From positions 1-28,327 of the forward strand of contig JAGCGE010000166.1 of assembly GCA_017649745.1 (NCBI GenBank): a stretch of 28,327 nt of DNA. The letters are read 5' to 3'. Both the position numbers and the translations under genes were made by a program. Below the pieces are notes generated by a model, which did not search any database, was not told the origin of the DNA, and saw nothing but the letters and a program-made list of their open reading frames with translations. Below, one piece after another: positions 1-7,900 of the stretch; the stretch's first letter is position 1; each line of letters starts with the position of its first letter. Origin of the DNA: Clostridiales bacterium. Lineage in GTDB: Bacteria; Bacillota_A; Clostridia; Saccharofermentanales; Saccharofermentanaceae.

Positions 1-13
1 ACAAATATTAGCA

Positions 14-1330
14 ATGAAAGTTTCTCACTTGGGTATTAAACCTGGAGAAGAGGGAGAAACTGGTGTTGATGAATCAGGTGAAGAAGATGACTGTGCATCG
101 TATAATGTCGAGATGATCAGAAGGAATTTCGTCAATGCTTCAAAGTTCAAGAATGAAGTTCAGAGCATAATCTGTTTACCGAGGGAATGCAGCAAACTTA
201 AGGAGATCCTTTTCGACTGTGTAGACAATATGTCTTTTGTCGAGATAAGAGAGAATGATTTCTCTGACAAGAGTGCGAAGGTACAACTGAGATCTTTTGC
301 TCGTGCCGATAAGATCAAGGTGGATAATGAGCTGTACAGAGATATCGAGAAAGGAAAGACATACCTTCCGAATGACCTTAACAGGTTCTATAAGAGCTGG
401 TATGCAAATAAGCTCAAGACTGATGTCTATCCTCAATATAAGGATGTGATGAGCTGCGGAAAGGCTCAGCTAAAGGAGAAGACAAAAGGTGATGCCTATC
501 AAGAGCTAATGAGTATGATCGGTCTTAAGAATGCCAAAGAAGTGTTGAATGATATCATAAGTTTCAATAAAGCGCAGAAGGTGTTTTTTGACAGGGGTAT
601 AACATGCACGGATCATTCAAGACACATGGTGTTTACGGGTAATCCAGGAACTTGTAAGACGACAGTTGCGAGGCTTCTTGCACAGATACTCTACGATAAC
701 GGAATATTGACTAATCCGGGGATCGTCGAAGTCGGAAGAGGAGATCTTGTAGGTAAGTATGTCGGCTGGACAGCACCTACTGTTCAGAAATACTTTAAGC
801 AGGCCGAAGGCGGCATCCTGTTTATCGATGAGGCGTATTCGCTGGTTGATGACAGGGACGGCATGTATGGAGATGAGGCTATCAATACTATCGTTCAGGA
901 GATGGAGAACCACAGGGAAAATACGATAGTTATCTTCGCAGGTTACCCTGACAAGATGGAGAAGTTTATTCAGAAAAATCCGGGCCTTCGCTCGAGGATC
1001 GCATTCCATGTTCCTTTCGATGATTACAACGTAGATGAGCTCTGCCAGATCGCATCTTATATGATCAAGAAAGACGGAATGACATTCTCTCCTGATGCAA
1101 TGAGCAAGCTTGGAGCACTGTTTGCAGCTTCATCAAAGCAGGCTGATTTCGGTAACGGAAGATATGTAAGGAATGTTATCGAAAAAGCGAGGATGGCACA
1201 GTCGAGAAGGATCATTCAGCTCGATGTGGATAAGCTGTCGGATTCTGATATTAAGCTCATTAAGGCAGAGGATATATCTGATCCGATGATGAAGAAAGCA
1301 GAGATCAAAAAGTTCGGGTTTGCCGTGTAA
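14..1330 (+). CDS. AAA+ ATPase of the CbxX/CfxQ-SpoVK family, 5' end possibly outside the window
   Basis: The C-terminal half is a clear CbxX/SpoVK-type AAA+ module. A Walker A-like loop lies at residues 209-216, Walker B (ILFIDE) at 269-273, sensor 1 (TIVIFAGY) near 304-311, arginine-finger candidates in NPGLRSR at 322-328, and a sensor 2 region (FGNGRYVR) at 379-386. The Walker A loop reads GNPGTCKT: the usually invariant Gly before the Lys is Cys214, so nucleotide binding may be altered. Residues 1-160 are acidic at the start and carry no motif I recognise; they could be the tail of a preceding AAA+ repeat, which is common in this family. The frame stays open to the window edge and no ribosome site is visible before ATG 14, so the true start may be upstream. 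Substrate unknown; the family remodels protein complexes. Domain call firm, start uncertain. Confidence 0.85.
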   Translation: MKVSHLGIKPGEEGETGVDESGEEDDCASYNVEMIRRNFVNASKFKNEVQSIICLPRECSKLKEILFDCVDNMSFVEIRENDFSDKSAKVQLRSFARADKIKVDNELYRDIEKGKTYLPNDLNRFYKSWYANKLKTDVYPQYKDVMSCGKAQLKEKTKGDAYQELMSMIGLKNAKEVLNDIISFNKAQKVFFDRGITCTDHSRHMVFTGNPGTCKTTVARLLAQILYDNGILTNPGIVEVGRGDLVGKYVGWTAPTVQKYFKQAEGGILFIDEAYSLVDDRDGMYGDEAINTIVQEMENHRENTIVIFAGYPDKMEKFIQKNPGLRSRIAFHVPFDDYNVDELCQIASYMIKKDGMTFSPDAMSKLGALFAASSKQADFGNGRYVRNVIEKARMAQSRRIIQLDVDKLSDSDIKLIKAEDISDPMMKKAEIKKFGFAV

Positions 1331-1370
1331 AATACCGTAAAACGTCCCCTTATTACGATATCTGTCTCTG

Positions 1371-1393
1371 TGGTAGAATTAGTCACACTAATT
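1371..1393 (+). promoter_or_regulatory. Extended -10 promoter with overlapping palindromic operator candidate
   Basis: TGgTAGAAT at 1371-1379 matches an extended -10 element upstream of the GH8 gene. No good -35 is seen. Overlapping its end and the expected start site is a perfect inverted repeat AATTAGT-CAC-ACTAATT (1377-1393, 7-base arms). This placement suits a repressor operator; a short 5' hairpin is the alternative. Confidence 0.5.
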
Positions 1394-1412
1394 TCTAAAA
1401 CTGAGGTTTATT

Positions 1413-2534
1413 ATGCGAAACGTCTTTAAAGAGATCGGCAAGACCGACGAAGAGATAGATAAGAAGATCAAAGAATGCGTAAGGATCTTTTTCGAAGATG
1501 AAGAAGAGAAGATCTATACTGCTGTGGATGATATGGGTTATCTTACGGATACCGGAAATAATGATGCGCGCACGGAGGGTATGTCTTACGGCATGATGAT
1601 GTGCGTTCAGCTCGACATGAAAGATGAATTTGATCGTATCTGGAAATGGTCGAAGAAGTATATGTATATGACTGAGGGAGAGAACGAAGGTTACTTTGCC
1701 TGGTCATGCAGCACAGACGGTAAGCCTAATGCATTCGGACCTGCACCAGATGGTGAGGAATTCTACGCTATGGCATTGTTCTTCGCATGGAAAAGATGGG
1801 GAGACGGTGAAGGCGTACTCGAATACAGCAGGGAAGCAAGAGATATACTAAGAGCTTGTCTCCACAAAGGTGAGAACGGAAGACCTGGATATCCGATGTG
1901 GAATAAGGAGAATGGACAGATCTTATTCGTTCCTGGTTCTCCTTTCACGGATCCTTCTTACCATCTGCCACACTTCTATGAGCTGTTCGCTAGATGGGCT
2001 TATGAAGAAGATCGCGATTTCTGGGCCAGAGCTGCAAAAGTCAGCAGAGAATACCTAGTAACCGCTTGCCACAAGGAAACGGGACTTTGCAGTGAGTATG
2101 CTAATTTCGACGGTTCTCCGATGGATAGGGAAATTCCTTGGGGTAACTTTGGAAACTTCTTTAGTGATGCTTATAGAACAGCTGCGAACATCGGACTTGA
2201 TGCTCTGTGGTTCGGAAAAGATGAAGGACAACTTGCGATCCCGCTTCGCATGATGAAGTTCTTCGGAACTGATCTTGAGGCTTGCAGATGCGAGTATAAG
2301 ATAGACGGAACTCCGCTCGACAGACCAGTCCTGCATCCGTTGGGACTTGTAGCTACTATGGCGCAGAGCGCACTCGCGATCCCTTATGATTCAGAGGACT
2401 TCGCTATCGCACGTCAGTGGGTAGAATGGTTCTGGAATCAGCCTATGCGTAAGGGCGTGAGAAGATATTACGACAACTGCCTTTATATGTTTGCAGTTCT
2501 CGCACTGTCGGGCAGATATCAGATCTGGGAATAA
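1413..2534 (+). CDS. GH8 reducing-end xylose-releasing exo-oligoxylanase (Rex-type)
   Basis: Predicted to remove xylose from the reducing end of xylo-oligosaccharides in the cytoplasm. The 373-residue protein has no signal peptide, as is usual for Rex enzymes and unlike secreted GH8 endoglucanases or endoxylanases. The GH8 pattern is strong: TEGMSYGM carries the likely proton donor Glu55, APDGEEFYAM at 111-120 gives a conserved Asp113, and SDAYRTAANIGLD at 251-263 carries the likely base Asp252. The start is supported by a GAGG ribosome site about 8 bases before ATG 1413. The upstream promoter contains a palindrome that may be its operator. It converges on the macro-NADAR gene with only 6 bases between stop codons. 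The other glycosidase here, a GH31 gene at 19713, is also of xylo-oligosaccharide type. Other GH8 specificities are possible but less likely. Confidence 0.88.
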   Translation: MRNVFKEIGKTDEEIDKKIKECVRIFFEDEEEKIYTAVDDMGYLTDTGNNDARTEGMSYGMMMCVQLDMKDEFDRIWKWSKKYMYMTEGENEGYFAWSCSTDGKPNAFGPAPDGEEFYAMALFFAWKRWGDGEGVLEYSREARDILRACLHKGENGRPGYPMWNKENGQILFVPGSPFTDPSYHLPHFYELFARWAYEEDRDFWARAAKVSREYLVTACHKETGLCSEYANFDGSPMDREIPWGNFGNFFSDAYRTAANIGLDALWFGKDEGQLAIPLRMMKFFGTDLEACRCEYKIDGTPLDRPVLHPLGLVATMAQSALAIPYDSEDFAIARQWVEWFWNQPMRKGVRRYYDNCLYMFAVLALSGRYQIWE

Positions 2535-2540
2535 GATCTG

Positions 2541-3551
2541 TCAATTAGACTTACGAAGCTCATCTCTAACGAGCATTGTTGCGAATCCGAGGAGGTTCTG
2601 ACCTTTCCAGAAGGTAATGTCAGAGCACTTCGGATCGTTTATTATGAGGCCGTTTGCCCAGATGATATCGTTAGAAGCACACTCGACAAGGATCTTGTCT
2701 TCAGTAGCAAGAAGCATCTCCTTTAACGTACTGTTCTGTGAGTATTTCGCAAGAAGTCCGTTATACACGATTATCTGACGCATACCGTTCCAGATGACGT
2801 TATCGAATCCCGATACCTGACGGCCGAGATTCTTGATCTCTGATACATCCGTTATCGAGAGGATCTTTTTCGCGATATTCTCATCCTTGAAAAGAACAGC
2901 TTTCTTATGCATCATGTACTGCTCCATTGAAGAGTATGTGATGCCGTCGACAGTGAAATTAGACATATACCAATTGCTTAAAAATCCGTTCTCTTCGTCA
3001 GGGTTGTGGAACTTTACGACCTTGGATCCTCTGAGTGATAACAACTCATAAAGGATCGTTCTTCCAAGCTTCTGATTATCGCTATCAAGGACTGCGAAAG
3101 TGATGTCGAGCTCATGATCTTTATGAGATTCATTAAAGTCGATACAAGCCTTAAGAGCAACCCTCCAAGCCTTTTCAACAGGATAGCCGTAGATGCCTGC
3201 TGAGATGAGCGGGAAAGCTATCGTTCTTAAGTCATAACGTAATGCGAGCTTAAGTGAATTCTCGTATGCTCCGTAAAGGAGTGAAGGTTCGTTGTGATTG
3301 CCGCCGTTCCACTTAGGACCGACTGCGTGGATGACGTATCTTGAAGGGAGGTTAAATCCTGATGTGATGACCGCATCACCTGTCGGACATCCGCCAACTA
3401 CCTTACAAGCTTTATTCATTTCATAGGGACCTGCTGCACTGAAGATCGCGCCGCATACTCCGCTTCCCTGAGCCAGTCTCTCATTAGCTGCGTTAACGAT
3501 CGCATCTTTCTCGAGTTTAACTATATCACTCACCTCTATTTGTATGCTCAT
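2541..3551 (-). CDS. Macro domain-NADAR fusion protein (ADP-ribose processing)
   Basis: This 336-residue protein has two ADP-ribose-linked domains. Residues 1-172 form a macro domain: DAIVNAAN at 16-23, the glycine-rich loop GSGVCGAIFSAAG at 29-41, YVIHAVGPKW at 72-81 and the second phosphate loop PLISAGIYGYP at 114-124. Residues 178-335 form a NADAR (YbiA/COG3236) domain: FLSNWY at 190-195, YSSMEQYMMHKKA with Glu210 and Lys216/217 at 206-218, VECASNDIIWANG at 289-301 and GQNLLGFA near 317-324. Macro domains bind or hydrolyse ADP-ribose derivatives. NADAR-family members are reported to hydrolyse N-glycosidic bonds, including in riboflavin intermediates and ADP-ribosylated guanine. The substrate here is unknown and no DarT-like toxin is adjacent. 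The stop is TGA, and AGGGG about 10 bases upstream supports the start. It is divergent from the glycosyltransferase. Confidence 0.88.
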   Translation of the reverse strand: MSIQIEVSDIVKLEKDAIVNAANERLAQGSGVCGAIFSAAGPYEMNKACKVVGGCPTGDAVITSGFNLPSRYVIHAVGPKWNGGNHNEPSLLYGAYENSLKLALRYDLRTIAFPLISAGIYGYPVEKAWRVALKACIDFNESHKDHELDITFAVLDSDNQKLGRTILYELLSLRGSKVVKFHNPDEENGFLSNWYMSNFTVDGITYSSMEQYMMHKKAVLFKDENIAKKILSITDVSEIKNLGRQVSGFDNVIWNGMRQIIVYNGLLAKYSQNSTLKEMLLATEDKILVECASNDIIWANGLIINDPKCSDITFWKGQNLLGFATMLVRDELRKSN

Positions 3552-3636
3552 CTTCAGATCCCCTTTTAGTTTTTCTTATATTGTATCAAAAGAATCAGTG
3601 TAAGAAAGAACGAGCTTTTTGAAGATACGATTTATG

Positions 3637-3645
3637 TGTGATAAT
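3637..3645 (+). promoter_or_regulatory. Extended -10 element for the glycosyltransferase gene
   Basis: TGTGATAAT is an extended -10 about 50 bases before ATG 3695, inside the 143-base divergent gap between the macro-NADAR and GT2 genes. The -35 is weak (TTGAAG at 3619-3624, 15-base spacing). The promoter for the minus-strand gene is not clear, though a TACAAT-like box is present on that strand. Confidence 0.4.
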
Positions 3646-3694
3646 ATCTAAGCCAAATTATTCAAGTTTGATCTTTGCGTATAGGGGAATATAG

Positions 3695-4678
3695 ATGAGC
3701 CTTTTTTCTTTGGTTATTCCAATCTATAATGTTGAAAAATATCTGAAACAATGCGTTGATAGCGTAATTTCTCAATCATTCAGCGATCTTGAGATAATCC
3801 TGGTTGATGACGGTTCAACTGACGGAAGTCCGTCGATCTGTGATTCTTATGCTTCTTCTGACTCTCGAATCAAGGTTATCCATAAGCCAAACGGAGGCAT
3901 AGTAAGTGCACGTAAAGCAGGTACAAAAGAAGCTACTGGTGAGTATATCGCTTGTGTCGACGGTGATGATTGGATCGAGCCTGATTATTTTGAGAAGTTT
4001 GCGAAAGTGATAGAAGAACACTCACCGGATATCGTTTGTTGCGGTTATATCGAGCGATCGATAAATGGAGATTCGAATCATAAGAAATTAAAAGAGAGAT
4101 CCGGATACTATAAAAAAGAAGATATCGAACAATTGATATTTCCTGATCTGTTAGATTTCAGTCCTCAAGTTTGGGGAAAAGTTATTAAGAGAAATATCTT
4201 TACTGATATTCAGTTAAGCGTGGACGACGTTATTAAGATGGGAGAAGATGCCTGTGTGGTCGTACCTTCTGTCTATCGAGCAAATAATATGTATATCCTT
4301 GACGATTGTCTATATGATTACAGATTTAACCCGTCTTCTGTATCTAATAATACAACTGTATTCAATCTGGAAGAACCTAAGTTGATCGCTAATCACTATC
4401 TGAGACAGATGGACACAGCCAATGATGGATTTAAGCAGCAGTTATATGACACGACGTTAAACAGACTTTATAACAGATGTATATCGCAGTTCTATCTGGA
4501 TAGACCATACAAGGAGATCTGTAAAGATCTGGATCATTGTCTGGATGATCCGTTCTATCAGGAATGCATAAAGAAATGCAAATATTCATTAAGGCGTCAT
4601 CCTAAGAGGTGGATCAAAAAACAGGAACTGAGATTTAGATTGTATCGTTTAATGAAAGCACAAAACAGTTCAAAATGA
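3695..4678 (+). CDS. Family 2 (GT-A fold) glycosyltransferase
   Basis: Transfers a sugar from a nucleotide-sugar donor to an unknown acceptor, probably at the inner face of the membrane. The first ~120 residues are typical GT2: VIPIYNVEKYL at 7-17, VDDGSTDGS at 37-45, and the metal/nucleotide motif VDGDDW at 88-93 (Asp89, Asp91). The C-terminal half is diverged and gives no acceptor clue. The last ~50 residues are rich in Lys and Arg (KKCKYSLRRHPKRWIKKQ region), which could anchor the enzyme to the membrane, though no transmembrane segment is seen. At 327 residues it is normal for wall-teichoic or capsular-type GT2 enzymes. AGGGGAATATAG just before ATG 3695 is the ribosome site; the stop is TGA. 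No other polysaccharide gene is nearby, so the pathway is open. Confidence 0.88.
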   Translation: MSLFSLVIPIYNVEKYLKQCVDSVISQSFSDLEIILVDDGSTDGSPSICDSYASSDSRIKVIHKPNGGIVSARKAGTKEATGEYIACVDGDDWIEPDYFEKFAKVIEEHSPDIVCCGYIERSINGDSNHKKLKERSGYYKKEDIEQLIFPDLLDFSPQVWGKVIKRNIFTDIQLSVDDVIKMGEDACVVVPSVYRANNMYILDDCLYDYRFNPSSVSNNTTVFNLEEPKLIANHYLRQMDTANDGFKQQLYDTTLNRLYNRCISQFYLDRPYKEICKDLDHCLDDPFYQECIKKCKYSLRRHPKRWIKKQELRFRLYRLMKAQNSSK

Positions 4679-4686
4679 GTTGTATG

Positions 4687-4743
4687 AAAAAGGGGATGCC
4701 CCCGGTGAATTAAATCACTTTTGAGACATCCCTCTTGTTTTTT
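4687..4743. terminator. Bidirectional intrinsic terminator
   Basis: AGGGGATG at 4691-4698 pairs with CATCCCTC at 4727-4734 (mostly G-C), and an inner GTGA/TCAC helix shortens the loop. A T-rich run follows at 4735-4743, and a run of A precedes the stem at 4687-4690, giving a U-tract for the minus strand. It lies between the convergent GT2 gene and the ABC ATPase gene and can serve both. Confidence 0.75.
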
Positions 4744-5419
4744 ATACTGTTTTACCATTCTTGAGACGAACTGTTCTTGTTCCGTATTCGGCGCACTCAT
4801 CAGAGTGTGTGACCTGTAAGATCGTGATGCCGAGTTCCTGATTTACCTTACGGAAAAGTTCCATGATCTCTGTTGTTGACTTGGAGTCGAGGTTACCTGT
4901 CGGCTCATCAGCAAGGATAATGTCAGGCTTGCCGATCATGGCACGAGCGATAGCTACACGCTGCTGCTGACCACCTGATAAAGTCGCAGGCATTGCACGC
5001 TTCTTTTCGGTAAGGCCCGTGATCTTCAAGATCTCGTCGAGGTCCTTTTTAAGGCTGTGCTTGGATGCGCCTTTTACGACCTGAGGAAGAAGGATATTAT
5101 CCTCGACGTTGAGGTTCTGAACGAGGTTATAAAACTGGAAGATGAAGCCCATCTTGTTAAGGCGGATATCAGTGAGTTTCTTCTCCTTCATGTTGGACTT
5201 AGTTATGCTCTCACCGTCGATCGTGATGTCGCCTTCAAAGTCTCTGTCGAGGCCTCCGATGAGATAGAGAAGTGTTGACTTACCACTTCCTGATGAACCC
5301 ATGAGTGATACGAATTCACCTTTCTTGACTTCCATGCTGAGGTCGTCCAATACTTTGTTGATATTATTCTTTGTTCCGAATGTCTTACTTAGATTCTTAA
5401 CTTCGATTACGTTTTCCAT
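4742..5419 (-). CDS. MacB/LolD-type ABC transporter ATP-binding protein
   Basis: Cytoplasmic ATPase of a MacB-class (type VII) ABC system. In order it has Walker [10 protein letters not shown], a Q-loop (FIFQFYNLV), signature LSGGQQQR, Walker [14 protein letters not shown] and the switch His in THSDE. The long loop between the Q-loop and the signature, and the PTGNLDS sequence, are typical of LolD/MacB/FtsE relatives. I chose the start at 5419 (first residues [10 protein letters not shown]). AAGGAGA is centred 8 bases upstream, and the 13 extra residues encoded further upstream, from 5458, do not resemble the family and overlap the permease end. The gene follows the FtsX-type permease by 13 bases, and its ribosome site overlaps the permease stop codon. 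The pair is surely one transporter and the peptidase upstream is probably part of the same unit. Confidence 0.93.
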   Translation of the reverse strand: MENVIEVKNLSKTFGTKNNINKVLDDLSMEVKKGEFVSLMGSSGSGKSTLLYLIGGLDRDFEGDITIDGESITKSNMKEKKLTDIRLNKMGFIFQFYNLVQNLNVEDNILLPQVVKGASKHSLKKDLDEILKITGLTEKKRAMPATLSGGQQQRVAIARAMIGKPDIILADEPTGNLDSKSTTEIMELFRKVNQELGITILQVTHSDECAEYGTRTVRLKNGKTV

Positions 5420-5427
5420 TTTTATAT

Positions 5428-5434
5428 TCTCCTT
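5428..5434 (-). promoter_or_regulatory. Ribosome binding site deciding the ATPase start
   Basis: AAGGAGA on the minus strand, 8 bases before ATG 5419. It shows that the upstream in-frame ATG at 5458 is not the start. It overlaps the permease stop codon. Confidence 0.75.
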
Positions 5435-7886
5435 ACTCGTACTTAAGTTGTTCTGCAAGTTTCATCTTCTTCAATGCTCTCATGAGGAAGAGTGATGTGA
5501 GTGTGAATACCATCCACAAGAGGATTATCATTCCTATGATCGAGCCGAAGCCTGTCATTAGTCTAAGATGCATTGAGAAGAATGCGAATGCATCTCGTAC
5601 CGGTTTCATGAGGACGACAGCTGCAGGGACGGCACCAAAGAGGGCGATACCTGATGAGAAGAAACTCTCGAGGAAGAACATTCTGTTGAGCTTCTTTCTT
5701 GGAAGAGATGTGGACATGAGTACTGCACATTCTCTCTTACGTCCTTCGAAACCGATAAGAAGGTTGCTTACTGATCCTATGAACGTGATACCTACACCGA
5801 AAGCGATAGCGACATAGATGAGCGACATGAGTGATTTCGCAGCTTCTTTGGATTCTTTTACATAGCCTTCGGAAGTGTCGTTCTTAGTTACATATTTGCT
5901 TGCATATTTCTCAATGAACTCTTTTGCTCCTTCAGGATCTTCAGCGTTAAATGTGATCCTTGAAGGGATATCTCCGTAGAGTTCCTTGAATGTCTTCTCT
6001 GAAAGTACATAGTTCATCTCAGAGATGTTGAGTCTGCTCGTATCACAGAAGCATTTTACCTTGAATGTTCTTGTGATCGGATAGTAGGAATCGCAGTTGA
6101 ATATGATCTCTACTTTGTCTCCGATCTTGGCATTACAATCGCGGGCAACAGCCTCTGTAAGTGCGATCTCATCATCAGCGAGAGGTTCGCAGTTCTGTAC
6201 GCATACGAAGTCGCCCATCGTTCCGTCAGGCTGCTGTGAGATACCATCCATAACGGAGGAGAATTCCTTGCCGTTGATGTTGATCTTATTCTGTGATTCG
6301 TAGATGTACTTGATGTCTGTTACACCGTCCATATTATCGATGAATCGATAGTAGGAAGCTTCTTCTCCGGTTGTCATGATGTAGTTTGTGGAAGCATATG
6401 TGTCGCCGCTTACTACGCCTGTGATCGACATCGCGATAGTGTAGATAACAATTGCAAGTGCGATCGATGTCGTGATAAGAACAGAACTTCCGAATGTGCT
6501 CTTTTTCGTGTATACCTCTGTAGCTGCAAGCTTTGCTATTGGCATATTTGTCTTATCGAAAAGTTTGTACAAGAGTTTACCGATAACATACTGGATGTAA
6601 GGGAAGAGAAGTGAGAGTGCGAAAGTCAAAAGGAAGACCTGTGCGAGGCTCACATAGAAGTTTGCAGGAACGAAGAAGAGGATGACTGTGATGATGACAC
6701 AAGCGATACCGCCGATCGTTCCGACTCTTCCGAATCTGTATTCCGTATCCTTGTTCATGAAGATGAGATCACGGATCGGAGTTGATGTTGCTTTTATGAT
6801 CTCCTTAAGAGGGCAGAGGCACTCGATAAGGATAGCTGAGAGAATAACGATGATATAAAGGAAAGGATTCATGTCACCGAATGATGAATCGAAGCCTTCT
6901 TCGGTACCTACAAGGAACATCGTGAGGAATGTCTGTCTCAAGACTGAGTAGAGCCAGCATCCGAGGATGGATCCGAAAAGGCCGTAGAAAGCGTTTTCGA
7001 GAAGGAGGATGAAAGCTGTTGTCTTAGCGGAAACACCAACGCTTCGCAGGGTTCCGACTACCGACATTCTCTCGGAGATGATCCTCTCTGAGATGGAGAT
7101 CGTTACGAAGATTACCATGAGGACGCAAAGAGCGAACATTACTGTTGTGAGCTTCGTGATGAGGTTGATGATGAAGAGGAGCTCAGGCATATCCATGATG
7201 GATGTGGCACGAAGTGTAGGGTGAGCTTCCTCGATCTTCTCGCATGTTTCCTTAGCAAGAGTTTCGTCCTTAAGATCGATATATACTGATTCGATCTGAG
7301 GGTCGACCATCATGGTCTTAAGTTTCTCCTGATTGATGGCGACGTAGTCACCTGCGATGATTCCCTTGTCCTCTACTACCTGGTGGATCTTAAATTCCAC
7401 AGGCATGGTGTACTCGTCGTGTAAAGTGAGAGTATCGCCTTTCTTATAACCGAATTTCTCGGCAAAAGATTCGGATACTACTACTTCGTCGTCAGCGATC
7501 TTATCATAGAAGACAAAGCCTAATTTCTTACCTGTATCGTAATCGATTCCGACTATGCCGATATTGTTCTCCTGAACATATGAATATTCACCTTCGATGT
7601 CAGTGTAGATTACATCGTCGAGAGCGATGACGCCGGTCCAGATGTTCTCAGGCATGTAGTCATCTTCAAGAAATGAGATGTCACCCGTCGGAACTTTTAC
7701 TACGATGTCCGATTTGCCGAGACCTTCAGAATTGAACACGTCCTTGATGAGTCCGCTTATTGCGCCTGACATATCAAGACTTACAAGTGCGACAAAGGAG
7801 CAGACGAACAGGCAGAATACCGCGAGTAAAGTTCTGAACGGTTTTCTGAAAATATTTTTAAATGTGTGTTTTAATACTATGCTCAT
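5433..7886 (-). CDS. Two-domain FtsX-type ABC transporter permease
   Basis: An 817-residue membrane permease with two FtsX/MacB-like repeats. After a first transmembrane segment at about residues 19-38 comes an ectodomain of ~190 residues. A transmembrane bundle follows (segments near 238-260, 285-310, 335-355), then two segments near 390-435, a second initial segment near 470-490, a second ectodomain of ~160 residues, and three terminal segments after ~665. Ten segments with two large ectodomains is the DUF214-like layout found in Firmicutes. These systems move lipoproteins, peptides or lipids, or work as mechanotransmitters, rather than importing nutrients. GAGAGGAAAC before ATG 7886 is the ribosome site. 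It begins 14 bases after the M13 peptidase gene and is followed directly by its ATPase. Substrate not deducible; the peptidase partner suggests peptides. Confidence 0.9.
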   Translation of the reverse strand: MSIVLKHTFKNIFRKPFRTLLAVFCLFVCSFVALVSLDMSGAISGLIKDVFNSEGLGKSDIVVKVPTGDISFLEDDYMPENIWTGVIALDDVIYTDIEGEYSYVQENNIGIVGIDYDTGKKLGFVFYDKIADDEVVVSESFAEKFGYKKGDTLTLHDEYTMPVEFKIHQVVEDKGIIAGDYVAINQEKLKTMMVDPQIESVYIDLKDETLAKETCEKIEEAHPTLRATSIMDMPELLFIINLITKLTTVMFALCVLMVIFVTISISERIISERMSVVGTLRSVGVSAKTTAFILLLENAFYGLFGSILGCWLYSVLRQTFLTMFLVGTEEGFDSSFGDMNPFLYIIVILSAILIECLCPLKEIIKATSTPIRDLIFMNKDTEYRFGRVGTIGGIACVIITVILFFVPANFYVSLAQVFLLTFALSLLFPYIQYVIGKLLYKLFDKTNMPIAKLAATEVYTKKSTFGSSVLITTSIALAIVIYTIAMSITGVVSGDTYASTNYIMTTGEEASYYRFIDNMDGVTDIKYIYESQNKININGKEFSSVMDGISQQPDGTMGDFVCVQNCEPLADDEIALTEAVARDCNAKIGDKVEIIFNCDSYYPITRTFKVKCFCDTSRLNISEMNYVLSEKTFKELYGDIPSRITFNAEDPEGAKEFIEKYASKYVTKNDTSEGYVKESKEAAKSLMSLIYVAIAFGVGITFIGSVSNLLIGFEGRKRECAVLMSTSLPRKKLNRMFFLESFFSSGIALFGAVPAAVVLMKPVRDAFAFFSMHLRLMTGFGSIIGMIILLWMVFTLTSLFLMRALKKMKLAEQLKYE

Positions 7887-7900
7887 TTAAGTTTCCTCTC

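Noticed and set aside
5420..5458. Longer N-terminus for the ABC ATPase from ATG 5458
   Set aside because: The ribosome site at 5428-5434 points to ATG 5419 and the extra residues are unlike the family.
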